Shown piece after piece: positions 13,001 to 20,287 of a stretch of DNA of 64,000 bases (position 1 is the stretch's first letter; each line of letters starts with the position of its first letter). The notes under the pieces are model-generated. The model was given only the letters and a program-made list of their open reading frames with translations, did not search any database and was not told where the DNA came from. This stretch comes from Sporocytophaga myxococcoides DSM 11118 (GTDB lineage: Bacteria > Bacteroidota > Bacteroidia > Cytophagales > Cytophagaceae), in contig NZ_AUFX01000010.1 in NCBI RefSeq assembly GCF_000426725.1, positions 1-64,000 of the forward strand, in the 5' to 3' direction. Both the position numbers and the translations under genes were made by a program.

Positions 13001-13639
13001 ATCCGTACTATTACCGTTATAACCAGCTTCAATGCTTACATTATTTCCTACTTTAGGTAGGCGAGCCAAATAAAGAATATTAGGTGTAGAAGAATTATTT
13101 CCTGTTAAGGCCAGATTTTTTGCAGCATCACTTGCACAAACACTGTATTTGTCAGTTGCAAATATTATGTTAGCGGGTCCGTTTTGCCTATAGCATATAA
13201 ATCTTCTATCCCCAATAGCAGATGACTCTGACGGAAAAGGACTTGAAATTCCAATAAGATTTTTATCAAATGCTGTCGACTTAAATGCTACGAATATAAA
13301 ATGACTGTTCTGAAGATTATGTCCTAAATTTTCTTCCAGATAGTTGGTATTTTCAAAATATACAGAACCTATCCCAGAGGCAAAACCATTTGTAGAAAAC
13401 TTAGGTGATGTCACTGATTGACCAGAAGGAGTAATCATCTGCCTATCTCCCTTGTGCGCTGCCCAGGAAGACACCGTTGCATTATCGCTTAGATTTAAAT
13501 CATCAGCTTTATACCACGAAAGCGGATACCCTGAACCTCCAACACCACCTGGTCCATCCTGCCCTATCACGGGTATTGTGCATACTCCTGCAAGAACTAC
13601 CAATGCCTTCTTTACTATTGAAAAAAATCTCGATGACAT
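1046..13639 (-). CDS. Giant RHS/YD-repeat polymorphic toxin protein
   Basis: This 4197-aa protein has a Sec signal peptide (about residues 1-26, ending VIGQ). The N-terminal ~900 residues carry repeated modules of the type found in secreted Bacteroidota proteins (IGKDADGSLHT, LLFFNHLPG-type segments). A LamG/concanavalin-like domain spans about 2000-2230 (SGNGHNGTL, WIDGKL, VIGRNAN). Repeated blades of the type IIWQKAFGGS follow at about 2255-2600. YD repeats run from about 2755 (YYYDRAGNLVKTVPPAG, YNSLGQL, YDPHGN, YDAAGNRI). The RHS core is at about 3825-3944 (DHLGNVTV, YGFRIYDPRIAKFFSVDP, then DVDGLE). The last ~250 residues form a variable tip after a Gly-rich hydrophobic linker. That tip has H-V-L-V-G-V, W-I-H-Q and N-R-S-C-V-T-C-A-K, which resembles a permuted papain/LRAT-like catalytic layout. 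No T9SS sorting domain is visible. The gene starts 4 nt after the 249-aa gene. Confidence 0.9.
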   Translation of the reverse strand: MSSRFFSIVKKALVVLAGVCTIPVIGQDGPGGVGGSGYPLSWYKADDLNLSDNATVSSWAAHKGDRQMITPSGQSVTSPKFSTNGFASGIGSVYFENTNYLEENLGHNLQNSHFIFVAFKSTAFDKNLIGISSPFPSESSAIGDRRFICYRQNGPANIIFATDKYSVCASDAAKNLALTGNNSSTPNILYLARLPKVGNNVSIEAGYNGNSTDGENVDYLQSLSCYNDHVEYDKLTIGRGDYLGYVAEVVSFENINSAQKKIVENYLSSKYAIAVANDYYGLETGFNKDVAGIGKDADGSLHTSSKSDIMSMTGNFLQFGSFAFVGRNNVESNNLLANDDPNQDNPPFVKRMLKTWRIDLTGTTGILDFSIWNKSNLTVLPGQRPVMLIDSDGDFSDGNGKIMVMEDNGNGGYVVNGLTLNDNDYISFGVLDPGSCPSFNAAKSFFGKTDNYDGNALNSSGLEISNPRNLENKEYLGLAADNIALDYSVAVASTDFLRTTTTWCVSEVGEVGGVDITINPADFPALPSNFRSFNILVYYGENTTSPNKIIDLVKEGNVFKAYNVNLDQGNKIAIGIDVLAYSKVQTNTDYLFFNHLPGTTVFSGLSSAVNTVRVDRVWQYKSNGSSGLLNFYLPAEKFTLLPYQKLAMLIDSDGNFSSGAVVHVMDLVGADYTASNVSIAPDQFVTFAVLNQYTYSTDFSGDIKALGKADINYDVKSLISSGLRFEDFSEVEAQRYLLVGNNGGSIELNNSNAPLSGKRTSLVWKVKEYGETGKGVIYFHKSVFEQVANKDFVLLVDKVKEGNAPDGDFSDAEVYGMVREGDFYKAYYIPLSDGELVAVGAIGHVVTHDKVTSSVLKESASQLSNVLLANSTIVPRQVENFEFAHPCIEKVKRAELQVTFNTGKFYKLGGEFTDPAKVDITIEGFKDFTSSTPSVTYTTSITIDLNQPEKLFYQEITKDLEVTGIKLYKIKVTDFDPSANTLVNGQLEVETKVIIENEMQVPVTIGAIVHGLKVTGTSIKKFEWVDEHCAAPLYQFQLLKLFNESSVSTSEYVVNASVDWSKALTLETSQHDISLTMVEGTGFYAWRVRPIGNTYEGGVANSRNWGTWSTADIDIPSTISLSCNKDDQTSCLEDYKGTVFYYKQFDDELNFIYSRTFTENTGIHESISYANGLLQVKQNQVKVPSNGDASSTGKIIVNQTVYDYSGRPALNSMPAPVMDDESALNKNEFGYKESFLTNSGNLYGASNFDADDKISNPDPVTGGPLNTFYSDGNADKTIPNAEGYPYSRSIFQTGSGKVIEEGSVGDKHRIRIENDHTVKMSVGNASEQELIRLFGDEAPNAGTVLKSTITDENKVVSVTFTDKSGKIIATGVSKGGVTNLDALTIDELVVEEVLKDNKKYGEHGLISSKELTFTEATEVEFDYEITPEAFSAICGGTTICTSCAYKLTIKITDLDDPDSDINQEVTKLIPSLESCSTAAAIDDILTFTSLTFPPGHYQIDKVIEMDVNAANTYAERVAEIAGNGLQQYVDEIKNRLESGNIESLNSYLQGLMAGTTPGLVVEGYNELGESIAKTASFDNGYEVALTTSCCSIRIPIIIIPLEPCENPDINGPNNLGPYMLSELGKIKDKNGIPYNIARLSNNEYDAAKFNQLIENMRSEVGTETDPVSGDPIPMFTCEDLINCWLGILQTLETNSSTGKSKGLSTENLAITEPDNNTGAGIPEWATGNTAVNSPQLPSSVEQFLDCAGRHYIGFVENAQQHKIYAYKYFKYTLHDNPACENIFCNVRNADINNPVLLEEGAPGYKSPCNQQMCLFNQVPNGNYYQIKVENATPGQFDLWEGEHPNYMAFAMCIKSSSAFGSGEDLDPEKVKESLLKNKVKLETECQSSCEDKYEQFMAALISVYPSDGSGHYRKPDQSLLNYEDLCCTARNLVEYCKDQCQLTIVKTDCEPLYEDLGEDKVMRVGTKEEMDKIQAIMFGKFELQPTDASSNTCMGLEDFNRNDLCQVAAFSFTNNAEDISGNGHNGTLSNVTTGADKNNNASSAYEFTGSGSSYIDAGTNFNFYQEFTVASWIKTTGLNEQYIISRENAVENKGFHLKILPGGEAAFEGRDGSGVLRTSEPSVGGNLMDGNWHFLAGVYNKGAYQIWIDGKLKEEKRFPGTDGDFNCTSSLVIGRNANMSGTPYNFQGTIDQVQIFECAFDQTRINELYSEYYFEDKRKTPDQCLIPDHFKIYPEYFKSEVSFEKPLKQDVFESFEKGSDGSLLTGGVAFNDNGATYGDFQLQRLDPQLNIIWQKAFGGSHTDWGYSVDEINLNGRKYAVIAGASSSVPESNGNIDPSFIKQAPNYGALDGYVVVADYEDGSYVKELSFGGSVGDRIYDIQKGNNCFFLAGASGSAPVNISGVGNKTSPAYGSWDGWLIKLDQNFNKISDVSFGGAGDDFIYKIIPSNDGGYFLVGFSDSQEPNSADPLDIPHGRKDGWVIKVNADLSLVWKRRYGLDKEDIFYNATISEDNNLVVSGSSMRGDASSSEFDLIDLWIVKIDQSDGDIIWEKTFGNPSRRDVGFNMQLNTSIKRINDGYVVVSAKMPNAAVWPEWNQLNYRSDGWILKLDFQGNFEFDKVIDRGDQLDLNGLVVIDDYNFIASGVIELDVSSPNAPNAPSYFFLPFGLASNKQCTPQKICIRWIPPVLEVTPPEDEEVVKQPKLKEIVVKEIKNKLELQLGKCKLNNMPERLDEYNNKCLNSVINDNLTISYKIKQGHYTLYYYDRAGNLVKTVPPAGVVPVVPSGTATAVTRQQETDHKLKTKYKYNSLGQLTEQETPDGGITKFVYNDIGQLRYSQNAQQLVDNKYSYTKYDNLGRVTEVGQANLSAPTTLGQLNASDMTWPSTGTSNSTHTVYTSEAAHVNYLGEGQRYLRNRVSYTYTYNSNGERAVTYYSYDPHGNVEWIVQEIPGIGKNTIAYEYDLISNKVLKVKYNETLSDQFFHKYSYDADNRITEVFTSKDGRIWDKDAAYKYYLHGPLKRTEIGEDKIQGVDYVYTLQGWLKGVNTPNLDATQDPGGDGLAGSEFQKDEYGMMLGYYGGDFNRTGSVFSSVAGNTYDLSSSDKDLFNGNISSWTSRIEQEYRDYSKTEGNSGIAPEKFTTGQKFQYDQLNRIKQSDFYSYDATTGQFENKGITGVAEAYKTKYTYDPNGNIITLDRNGDKADAALPMDRLTYSYKEGKNQLRHVKEASEALTGSYTEDIESQDDDNYEYDAIGNLTHDKFEKINITWNVYGKIATISPSEANTVKPKPYITFAYDAAGNRIKKEQNRAPYNGNNPSRDPVNITTTYYVRDASGNTMAVYKRENELFEGNYYHAKFTLIEQSIYGSSRLGLFEPNTLVATVLFHKDDMDKVTLENSILERVSKNKNLLTVSHQKETLTNSLGSPVNITLSNLYKISNGTSVAPFGNFGGTGNFAGKVKNNISSVETQTGTLQIVSVTPETYFGNTGACLVYDADGLLMPNSDNVLSDAKTQSVIVKRPGKDNLYYLVTANGGKLYYHVIDLAQNGNGVSSPKGDVVSKNNLLDADVLSNKYTGAFQAVEDYSTGKTYIYATEYVPGAPTGVLRLLQFEITDKDVISQQPVVIAVRPAVSAGGFSEMQISSDGKKLALYNHKNTIGWFDHQDSEILVFNLGYDYKVAENDLVNSLVIPVGESFKGASVEFSEDNRLLYYTRNLTVNYPFNSTNSADFLSRYEFRNGNTADVQNGVYGDLRRSGNRLFLSNRNADGISRYFENSTGQSTADAQLNVGLTGSKQSGIFPLQNHRIYTKADLTNIVGRYVDRKVYELSDHLGNVTVTFSDRLETEISGSTLTNSVGIRTYSNYYAFGMQMPGRSHCAKTYRYGFNGKEKDGEWNSGGAMYDYGFRIYDPRIAKFFSVDPLTGKYPYYTPYQFAGNKPIFCVDVDGLEDSPSVERNADMAAGKAAGMTTEESVQFHQESNQARATGAKLGIFTGGIIFSGGVGLTYLRNNWVEIIHDPTIPIEIAAFIYNLLGGEDMPFPARPAAPAAGKVSQAVDDVFDSKLLFAIKRDKSHVLVGVQKQEDEVAKWIHQIPTKETTRMPITEKPLYGPGKITGPRDIPNEETHIIYEIPITQKQADVGEALMRDMKGPNTYNIYNRSCVTCAKNVIEGTTGAPLKNANIFSITPEGMERLIQTQYAPGRFK

Positions 13640-13643
13640 AAAA

Positions 13644-14393
13644 TTATTTTTTATTCGCTCTAACGTCTACTAACTTATATCCTTTAAATGCCGGTTTTAA
13701 AGTACCATCTGCATTTAAAAACTTATTCTTGAACGGCTTCACCGAAGCCTGTCCTTTATGGTTAAAATCTATATTCCTGTAAGTAAGTAGTACAGATTGA
13801 AACTTATGGTTTGATGGATAGAATATATTTGTCTGATATACCTTTTCATTTTTTGAGTCCACCAGAAAATCCACTCTATTCATATTTAGCTCTTTGCTGA
13901 TTCTAGGATCAAGTTCAAGATGTATTTCTTTGTCAAACCTATGCTCCTTGTCTTCAACATCTTTGCATTCCTTTACCTTTGCCTTCTCTAGTATTATTTT
14001 TTGTAATCCAGCAAAATTTTGCTGATCCTCAGCAGATGGTTTCTTATTCAATTGTGAATCACTTAAATAAATCACCTTTCTTGATGGAATCACAGAATAA
14101 CACTGAACTTCATCCTGATACACTTCCATATCCTTAGAGATTACCTCTGTATAGTTAGTCCCTGCAACAAGTCTGATATCAGACGAAATCACACCGTTAT
14201 GGTAGCTTTTATCTTTCAATACTGTTTTAACATTATATTCAAACAGATATACCTTCTTTGTTTCAGGGAGTGTTTTTGTATTCATTTTATCAAACACATG
14301 CTCAAGCAAAGCTATACATGGATCCGTTGCAATAGCAGACATTAATAGGATCATTGATCCTATACAAAGGCAGACGTATTTTATTGGTCTCAT
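13644..14393 (-). CDS. Secreted protein of unknown function in the RHS operon
   Basis: This 249-aa protein has an N-terminal hydrophobic signal (residues 1-23) and is probably periplasmic or surface-exposed. The mature part is rich in beta-forming segments, including a VYLFEYNVKTVL strand and an LELDPRISKELN segment. It might adopt a LolA-like beta-sheet fold, but this is only an impression and no motif settles it. The start overlaps the stop of the 1963-aa gene by 4 nt (ATGA), and its own stop lies 4 nt before the giant RHS gene. It is therefore translated between the two large partners, which suggests a dedicated accessory role such as chaperone, linker or assembly factor. Confidence 0.75.
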   Translation of the reverse strand: MRPIKYVCLCIGSMILLMSAIATDPCIALLEHVFDKMNTKTLPETKKVYLFEYNVKTVLKDKSYHNGVISSDIRLVAGTNYTEVISKDMEVYQDEVQCYSVIPSRKVIYLSDSQLNKKPSAEDQQNFAGLQKIILEKAKVKECKDVEDKEHRFDKEIHLELDPRISKELNMNRVDFLVDSKNEKVYQTNIFYPSNHKFQSVLLTYRNIDFNHKGQASVKPFKNKFLNADGTLKPAFKGYKLVDVRANKK

Positions 14394-17300
14394 TTATCTT
14401 TTACAGGAGTGTTATACTGTGTCTCAGCTATGGTCTTTAAACCTCTTTCCGTTTCTACCAGCTTCCTGATTAGTTTACCTTCCGCATTGTATTGATAATA
14501 GAGACCAAAGTGTTGATCATCAAAGCTTGTTAGCAGACGTAAATTATTGCTATCATATACATAACAAACCATTTCTGCATCCAATGGCTGTATTCGCAGG
14601 TCATCTATCCAAACCTTAGCACTTGTATTGTTCTTTAGCTCAAATACTAAAGAGGAATTTAAAGCGATGGCATCTAAACCATTGTTAAATGTAAAATCTA
14701 CAAGAGTCCATTCGCCTACTCTGGCCACTTTACTTACTTTACCAGTGATGTGCGCATTGTCAGTATTTAAAGTTGCAACCAGGGAATTTAAAAGGTCTGC
14801 CGATTCATCTGTTACTTTGATCCAGGTCTTCGCTGAAATTCCATTTGCTTTTACCTGACCTGTTGCCTTCAGTTGTGGTGTTTTACTCAGATTCTGATCC
14901 TTAGTAGCAACAAAGGATGCATTTGCATTTATTTCAACAGCCTTCTTGCCTGAATGAGCAGCGACACTTGAAGCTTTTGCTTCATCCTCAAATGAAAGGA
15001 ATAACACTGAGTTATAATGTGCATTTTTTGCAACAAGAGCCGGTACATTTTCATTATGTGCAAATTTTGCAGTGCTCATAATTCCAAGTGCATTCTGTTC
15101 GAGTAGAGCATTTCCAGAAGGGCTGTATGCAAGTACTTCATTTGTTTTTATCCAGTTTGCATTTGTTGCTCCAGGACTATAATTAAACCCACGGAAAGAA
15201 TTATAAGTACCGGCACCGTTATAAATTTTATTTCCTTGGCTTACAGCATCCTTAAGGTCAGTTTTATAAACATAATTCGATTGCATTCTCCACTTACCTA
15301 TTCTGCCAGCTAAATAATCATTCGTAACATTGGTAAGATCAAATTCATCATTGAAATTCAAATCATATTTATCTTTCCAATCATCTGAAAATAATGTAGC
15401 AGAAGCCCCTACGACTTTTCCACTTACCTCAAAGGTCCCATCTGTCTTAAAGAATGATGTATTGGCTGCCCCTTCTCCATAAGTAGTTATTTTGCCGGCC
15501 ACCTGATTCAGCTGATTAGTATAGCCACTGTTAATAATTTCTAATGTAGTAAAAGTACCTCCGGAGTTACCCGATACTACTGGTTGTACTTTAATTTTAT
15601 TCTCGCTTGCGTTTATATCACTTATATAGAAAAGCCCAAGAGAACTGGTAGCATTAGACAATCTGATCAAATCACCCGACACTAAGTAGCCGTCTGAAAT
15701 ATAGGATGAATTCCCGGCAGTAATGGTTAATTGTCCGTTGTTAACTTCACCTGCTTTTTCAACTACCCTTCTCTCATTTTTATACATCGGTCCCATGTTC
15801 GGATATACATAGTGAGCTGGAATACTATAATTTGTATAGATGCCTTTATGGTTAGCAGAACTCACGGGACTTAAGTTATCAAATCCATCTCTGGCAATGG
15901 TTACTATAGGCGAACCGGAAGACTTGTCGAATACAAGGTTTTCCTGAATGTCAACAATATTATTCTGTTCTCTTATCGTTTTCTTTTCAAGGCATGTATA
16001 ACTGATCACCTTATTCGTTACATGGCTTCTAAATTTCTTTTCAACATAACTATAGTATGGAAAAAGTGAAAAAGATGGAAAAGGAATAAACAGTGCAACA
16101 GATAATTCAAAATCGACCTGCACAGCTGCATCGTGGTGAACATCATCAACGGATCGCATCTCCATGGTCACCTCAGATTCTTTGCCCAGATAATCTTGTT
16201 TAATCGTTCCGTCTTCTTGAAGTACATCTACCTTTTCTCCTGGTGCAAAATACTCATGTCTTTCTTCAGAATATTTTTTGTAGTCTTTATCCGGAGTGCC
16301 GCTGATATAATTTCCACCATACGTAGCAATTCTGTTTAACTTGCCATGCATGTCATTCAAAATAAAGCTGTAGCCTTGAGAAACCCACCTGTTGTCAATG
16401 AGCACGTTTACCCAGATTGCAGGAATCGTTACATAGTCTTTAGCATGATCATCTACAGGAGTGTTATCAAACTTCATAGGATATTGCTTTGCTGTATAAT
16501 ACTCATGAACAGTGAAGCCTGGGGAAGATTTCCCTTTATGGATATTTTTCACCACCACTCTTGAATAACCTATAGATGCTCCAGGAAGTAACATTTCTCC
16601 GATAGGACCTTCAAACTGCTCAAGATCAATACCTGATATAGCTTTTTGATACAACTCCTGACGTGATCGCTTTAATAAAAAATTAACCAGCGTATTTTCT
16701 TCCCTGATCCCACCACTTTCATTGGTTGCTACGCCACTGCTCGTACCATCCTGACGTTCATACAAATATTCACTTCCATATAAACTTTCATCTCCTTCTT
16801 CGATACCTGAGTCATACATGAGCAATCTTTTTACTCTTACACCTCCGCCTATTTTCTTCTTAAGCACAGGAATACGGATATATGACTGAGAATAAGAAAC
16901 CCTTTGACATCCACCTCCTGTCGAGACAAGCGTTTTTGCAGCCTGGAAAACACTTTTAACCATATCTACAGAACTGCCATTAAGAGGAATTTTTACCGGA
17001 TCAATATTACAACTGCTGCTGATATTCATGCCGGATTTGTTTCTCTTAAGATGATTTAAACACACCTGATGTGGAAGAGAATACTCCCCGCTTTCAAATT
17101 GAATAGCCAGTTTATTATTAATCACTACCGCTTTACCATTAGCATACCCTGTTATATAATCTACATCACAATTATTTACCTCAGGTGTAGCAGATCCTGT
17201 TAAAGTGTATAAAAATTTAAAATACAATTTATTATTTTTTGAATTAGGACCTACGTATTGATTGATAGTATCCTTTAATGCATTCAGTTCAACAAGCTTA

Positions 17301-20281
17301 TACTCGCCATTTTCCTTCTCAAGCCCAAGGTCTCCCGGGTTCAGATAATATAGATTACTGGTTTCATTGTCAGATTTAGAGCCGCTTACATTTCCTGAGG
17401 CATCGGTTAAACTAACCATAGCAAGCGCGCGTTGATCTTGCACAAAGAGATAATCTTTGTCTTCATACTGAACAAGTATTTCTCCACCTGAGGGTAATAT
17501 TATACGTTTTAATTGCCAGGCAGCAGGATCATATTTTTGGGCAGCATCTCTTTTCCCCTGATAAACCCATGGTATCAGTTTATTTTTTCTATTGGCTCCA
17601 TCGTAAGCATAGTTACCACAGCCATCTATTTCATAAGGAGAGTAGTCCGGGTTTTCATTCAAATTGTTGCCATAATTAACTATATCAGCAGAAGGATCAT
17701 TTGCATCAGTGTATAATTCTGAAACAGGTCCATCGGATATGTAATCTTTCTTATATTCATAAATAAATTCGTAAGGAGAGATCCTTGCATTATTTATTCC
17801 CTCATACTCAAACCAAACTCGCTTAAGCGTTAATTTTCCTCCTCTCTTGGAATTTGAAAAAGTATGTTCAGAGTTTGGAAGGTTCTTAGCTAAAGATTTA
17901 CTAGCATCATAGCTGTCGGTCTCACCATAGTATTCAAAATGAACTATTTTTAATGCCTTTCCAATGGTTTTTGTCGGATCAGAAGGATCTTTGGCGTATA
18001 ATTCTATTCTGTCTAACTTCCTAAGTTTATTATTACCTTTAGCTTCAATATTATTAGAAGCAGCCTCATCTTCGTCTGAAGCACTAACTCCATCTTTCCT
18101 TTCGCTGGTTATATAAAGTGCTATATGAGTTTTAGTCTCTATCGATTTTAAATAATATATTTCTTTTTGCCCATAAGATATAGTTCCTCTGTCATCTCTA
18201 GGATCAGACAACGCTCCTCTTTCATAAAACAAACCGGAATATGGTCTTCTATGCTCATACCAATCATCATCCGTACTACCCGGCTTCTTTATTTTTTCGC
18301 CCCAAACTTTTTCATAATTAAATTTTGTCCATCCTCCGAAATCATCAGAACTTATGCCATTCAAAGTTCTGTCAATATAATCTGGTGTAGTGATCTGAGT
18401 AAGCAAATAAGAAGTTGCATAAGCATTATCTCCATTTGCCTTTTCACCTATAATCGTATTAAAATTGCCTGTATTCGTAACATCCCTGTATACCAAAGTA
18501 TTATTTTTTATCTCTGGCATATTGCTATATGGTTCCTTTACACTATAAGACAGATTACTCTCTCCTTTGGCATAAACAGGTAAACCATAAACATATTTAT
18601 TTCCATCTTCATTGATCGTAGCAAATTCACCAATACCATGATTATGATTCCCTCTTTCAAGAAAATTATCATAGTTTGACTTATCGTATGCCAGGTAATT
18701 AATATTCTGGTCCTTTTTAACAATGTCTTTGTTATAATTAAATCCTACATAAGTGGATCTTCGGGCTCTTTCATCTGTCAGAGTGCGCTTTACCTGAGTT
18801 TCATCAATCACCGGTTTAAATTTCTTAAGTCCAGGAACGTAAGCACCTTCTGACTGAATCGCTACTCTATAAGGAGCATCGTTATCTGAAAATTCCAGAT
18901 TTGATCCAGGATCATTTGTAAATTTTGGAAAGTATCCCTCATCTCCTAAACCACTAAAAAGGTACATATTTCCTTTATCTTCCCAGTTTCTAACATTCAT
19001 TTGATGATAACCTATCCCCACGTAAAATCCTCCACCGTTTGTCAATCCTGCGTCGATATCTCCTTTATAATTGGAGATGACCATATCACTTTGTTTGTTG
19101 ACTGGCAAGTATGTTCCTGTTGATCTGGAAAAGAATCTGAATCCTCCACCTAAACCTTCTCCGGTAACAATAAAATCATCAGGTGCATTGTGTGGAATCG
19201 GCAAATACTGATCTCTTTTGGCATACATGCTTTCTTTCTCAACGGAATAATCCATCATATAGGATCCCTCTGTCTTAGTTCTAGTGGCTTCACCTTGATA
19301 AAGATATCCATAAACAGGGTTTGGATCCTCTGCTAAATAATTTTGCATGGTAAAACTTCCATTGATCCCCACTTTAGGTTCTAAGTCAAGCGGCAATGGA
19401 GTTGGCCCGAGATTTATTGCAACATTATGAGAATGTCCACTATAACTTGATACATTCATTGGTCTGAATTCATCTTCCATTGCTCTCATTCCATATGTGC
19501 TTGCCATTCCTTTTACAAAAGATGCCGAATTACTAGCGCCTCTTTCTGCCCTATCCGAATTTGTTTTTGCGGCATCTTTTGCTTCCTCATTATCAGTTTT
19601 ATTTGCTTCATCTAATTTTCCCTTAGCATTTTTCGCATCCTTATTATTTCTCGCAACTATACCCGATGGATTAAGATCAAAAGAAAAACTTTTTCCATCC
19701 TGAGCAGACACACTGTAACCCACATTAACAAGCCCATCAAGAGAGGCAATATTTATTCCATAGGAGGTACCAAAACCTCTGTAATTATTATACTTAAGAG
19801 CAGCACTTACCGTCAACCCTACTACATCCAGATCTGTACTGTATATTTCGAAACTCCCACTAATACCCGTAGTGACTGTGTAGTTCGCTGGCATCTTATT
19901 CATGTACTTAACTTCCTCCCCGTTAAAATCATCCGGGAAACCTTTTTTGCCTCTGTTAATGGCACCAGGATTTAATGTCCATCCATATCCTACCCATGAA
20001 GCATCTTCTTCCATTGAAGAACCGCTGTGATATGAAAGTGACATTGCATAGCCGCCACCATTAGGACCAGGCACATTTACCAAAGGAAGATTATAGGTAA
20101 AATCACCGGTAAAGGGATTTACCATATTGGTAGTTGCCACCGGCTCGAAACTGGAAAACTCTGGTTGTCCAGGCCCCGAAGTAAGTGCCCACGCTACACT
20201 AGGAAATATAATCTGAGTTGTTATGTTGACAGTTAAAAAAATCGCAATCGATTTTAATACTTTTATTTTAAACCTGCTCAT
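14390..20281 (-). CDS. SpvB/TcB-like large secreted protein, RHS partner
   Basis: This 1963-aa protein has a signal peptide (residues about 1-33). Residues 51-110 contain NPFTGDFTYNLPL followed by LSYHSGSS and WVGYGWTLNPGAINRG, the hallmark of SpvB / TcaC-type N-terminal domains in RHS partner proteins. The long beta-rich middle region resembles the body of Bacteroidota RHS-associated proteins. The C-terminus ends in YD-like repeats (YVYDSNNLRLL, YQYNAEGKLIRKL, about 1900-1950) with no RHS core or toxin tip. In Tc toxins, a B protein with an SpvB domain and a C protein with RHS repeats form one hollow shell around the toxin. By analogy this protein may complete a cocoon with the 4197-aa protein. 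It overlaps the 249-aa gene by 4 nt and starts 6 nt after the lipoprotein gene. Confidence 0.85.
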   Translation of the reverse strand: MSRFKIKVLKSIAIFLTVNITTQIIFPSVAWALTSGPGQPEFSSFEPVATTNMVNPFTGDFTYNLPLVNVPGPNGGGYAMSLSYHSGSSMEEDASWVGYGWTLNPGAINRGKKGFPDDFNGEEVKYMNKMPANYTVTTGISGSFEIYSTDLDVVGLTVSAALKYNNYRGFGTSYGINIASLDGLVNVGYSVSAQDGKSFSFDLNPSGIVARNNKDAKNAKGKLDEANKTDNEEAKDAAKTNSDRAERGASNSASFVKGMASTYGMRAMEDEFRPMNVSSYSGHSHNVAINLGPTPLPLDLEPKVGINGSFTMQNYLAEDPNPVYGYLYQGEATRTKTEGSYMMDYSVEKESMYAKRDQYLPIPHNAPDDFIVTGEGLGGGFRFFSRSTGTYLPVNKQSDMVISNYKGDIDAGLTNGGGFYVGIGYHQMNVRNWEDKGNMYLFSGLGDEGYFPKFTNDPGSNLEFSDNDAPYRVAIQSEGAYVPGLKKFKPVIDETQVKRTLTDERARRSTYVGFNYNKDIVKKDQNINYLAYDKSNYDNFLERGNHNHGIGEFATINEDGNKYVYGLPVYAKGESNLSYSVKEPYSNMPEIKNNTLVYRDVTNTGNFNTIIGEKANGDNAYATSYLLTQITTPDYIDRTLNGISSDDFGGWTKFNYEKVWGEKIKKPGSTDDDWYEHRRPYSGLFYERGALSDPRDDRGTISYGQKEIYYLKSIETKTHIALYITSERKDGVSASDEDEAASNNIEAKGNNKLRKLDRIELYAKDPSDPTKTIGKALKIVHFEYYGETDSYDASKSLAKNLPNSEHTFSNSKRGGKLTLKRVWFEYEGINNARISPYEFIYEYKKDYISDGPVSELYTDANDPSADIVNYGNNLNENPDYSPYEIDGCGNYAYDGANRKNKLIPWVYQGKRDAAQKYDPAAWQLKRIILPSGGEILVQYEDKDYLFVQDQRALAMVSLTDASGNVSGSKSDNETSNLYYLNPGDLGLEKENGEYKLVELNALKDTINQYVGPNSKNNKLYFKFLYTLTGSATPEVNNCDVDYITGYANGKAVVINNKLAIQFESGEYSLPHQVCLNHLKRNKSGMNISSSCNIDPVKIPLNGSSVDMVKSVFQAAKTLVSTGGGCQRVSYSQSYIRIPVLKKKIGGGVRVKRLLMYDSGIEEGDESLYGSEYLYERQDGTSSGVATNESGGIREENTLVNFLLKRSRQELYQKAISGIDLEQFEGPIGEMLLPGASIGYSRVVVKNIHKGKSSPGFTVHEYYTAKQYPMKFDNTPVDDHAKDYVTIPAIWVNVLIDNRWVSQGYSFILNDMHGKLNRIATYGGNYISGTPDKDYKKYSEERHEYFAPGEKVDVLQEDGTIKQDYLGKESEVTMEMRSVDDVHHDAAVQVDFELSVALFIPFPSFSLFPYYSYVEKKFRSHVTNKVISYTCLEKKTIREQNNIVDIQENLVFDKSSGSPIVTIARDGFDNLSPVSSANHKGIYTNYSIPAHYVYPNMGPMYKNERRVVEKAGEVNNGQLTITAGNSSYISDGYLVSGDLIRLSNATSSLGLFYISDINASENKIKVQPVVSGNSGGTFTTLEIINSGYTNQLNQVAGKITTYGEGAANTSFFKTDGTFEVSGKVVGASATLFSDDWKDKYDLNFNDEFDLTNVTNDYLAGRIGKWRMQSNYVYKTDLKDAVSQGNKIYNGAGTYNSFRGFNYSPGATNANWIKTNEVLAYSPSGNALLEQNALGIMSTAKFAHNENVPALVAKNAHYNSVLFLSFEDEAKASSVAAHSGKKAVEINANASFVATKDQNLSKTPQLKATGQVKANGISAKTWIKVTDESADLLNSLVATLNTDNAHITGKVSKVARVGEWTLVDFTFNNGLDAIALNSSLVFELKNNTSAKVWIDDLRIQPLDAEMVCYVYDSNNLRLLTSFDDQHFGLYYQYNAEGKLIRKLVETERGLKTIAETQYNTPVKDK

Positions 20282-20287
20282 AAATGT

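Noticed and set aside
18167-18583. 138-aa plus-strand frame opposite the SpvB-like gene
   Set aside because: Antisense shadow, with no domain pattern.
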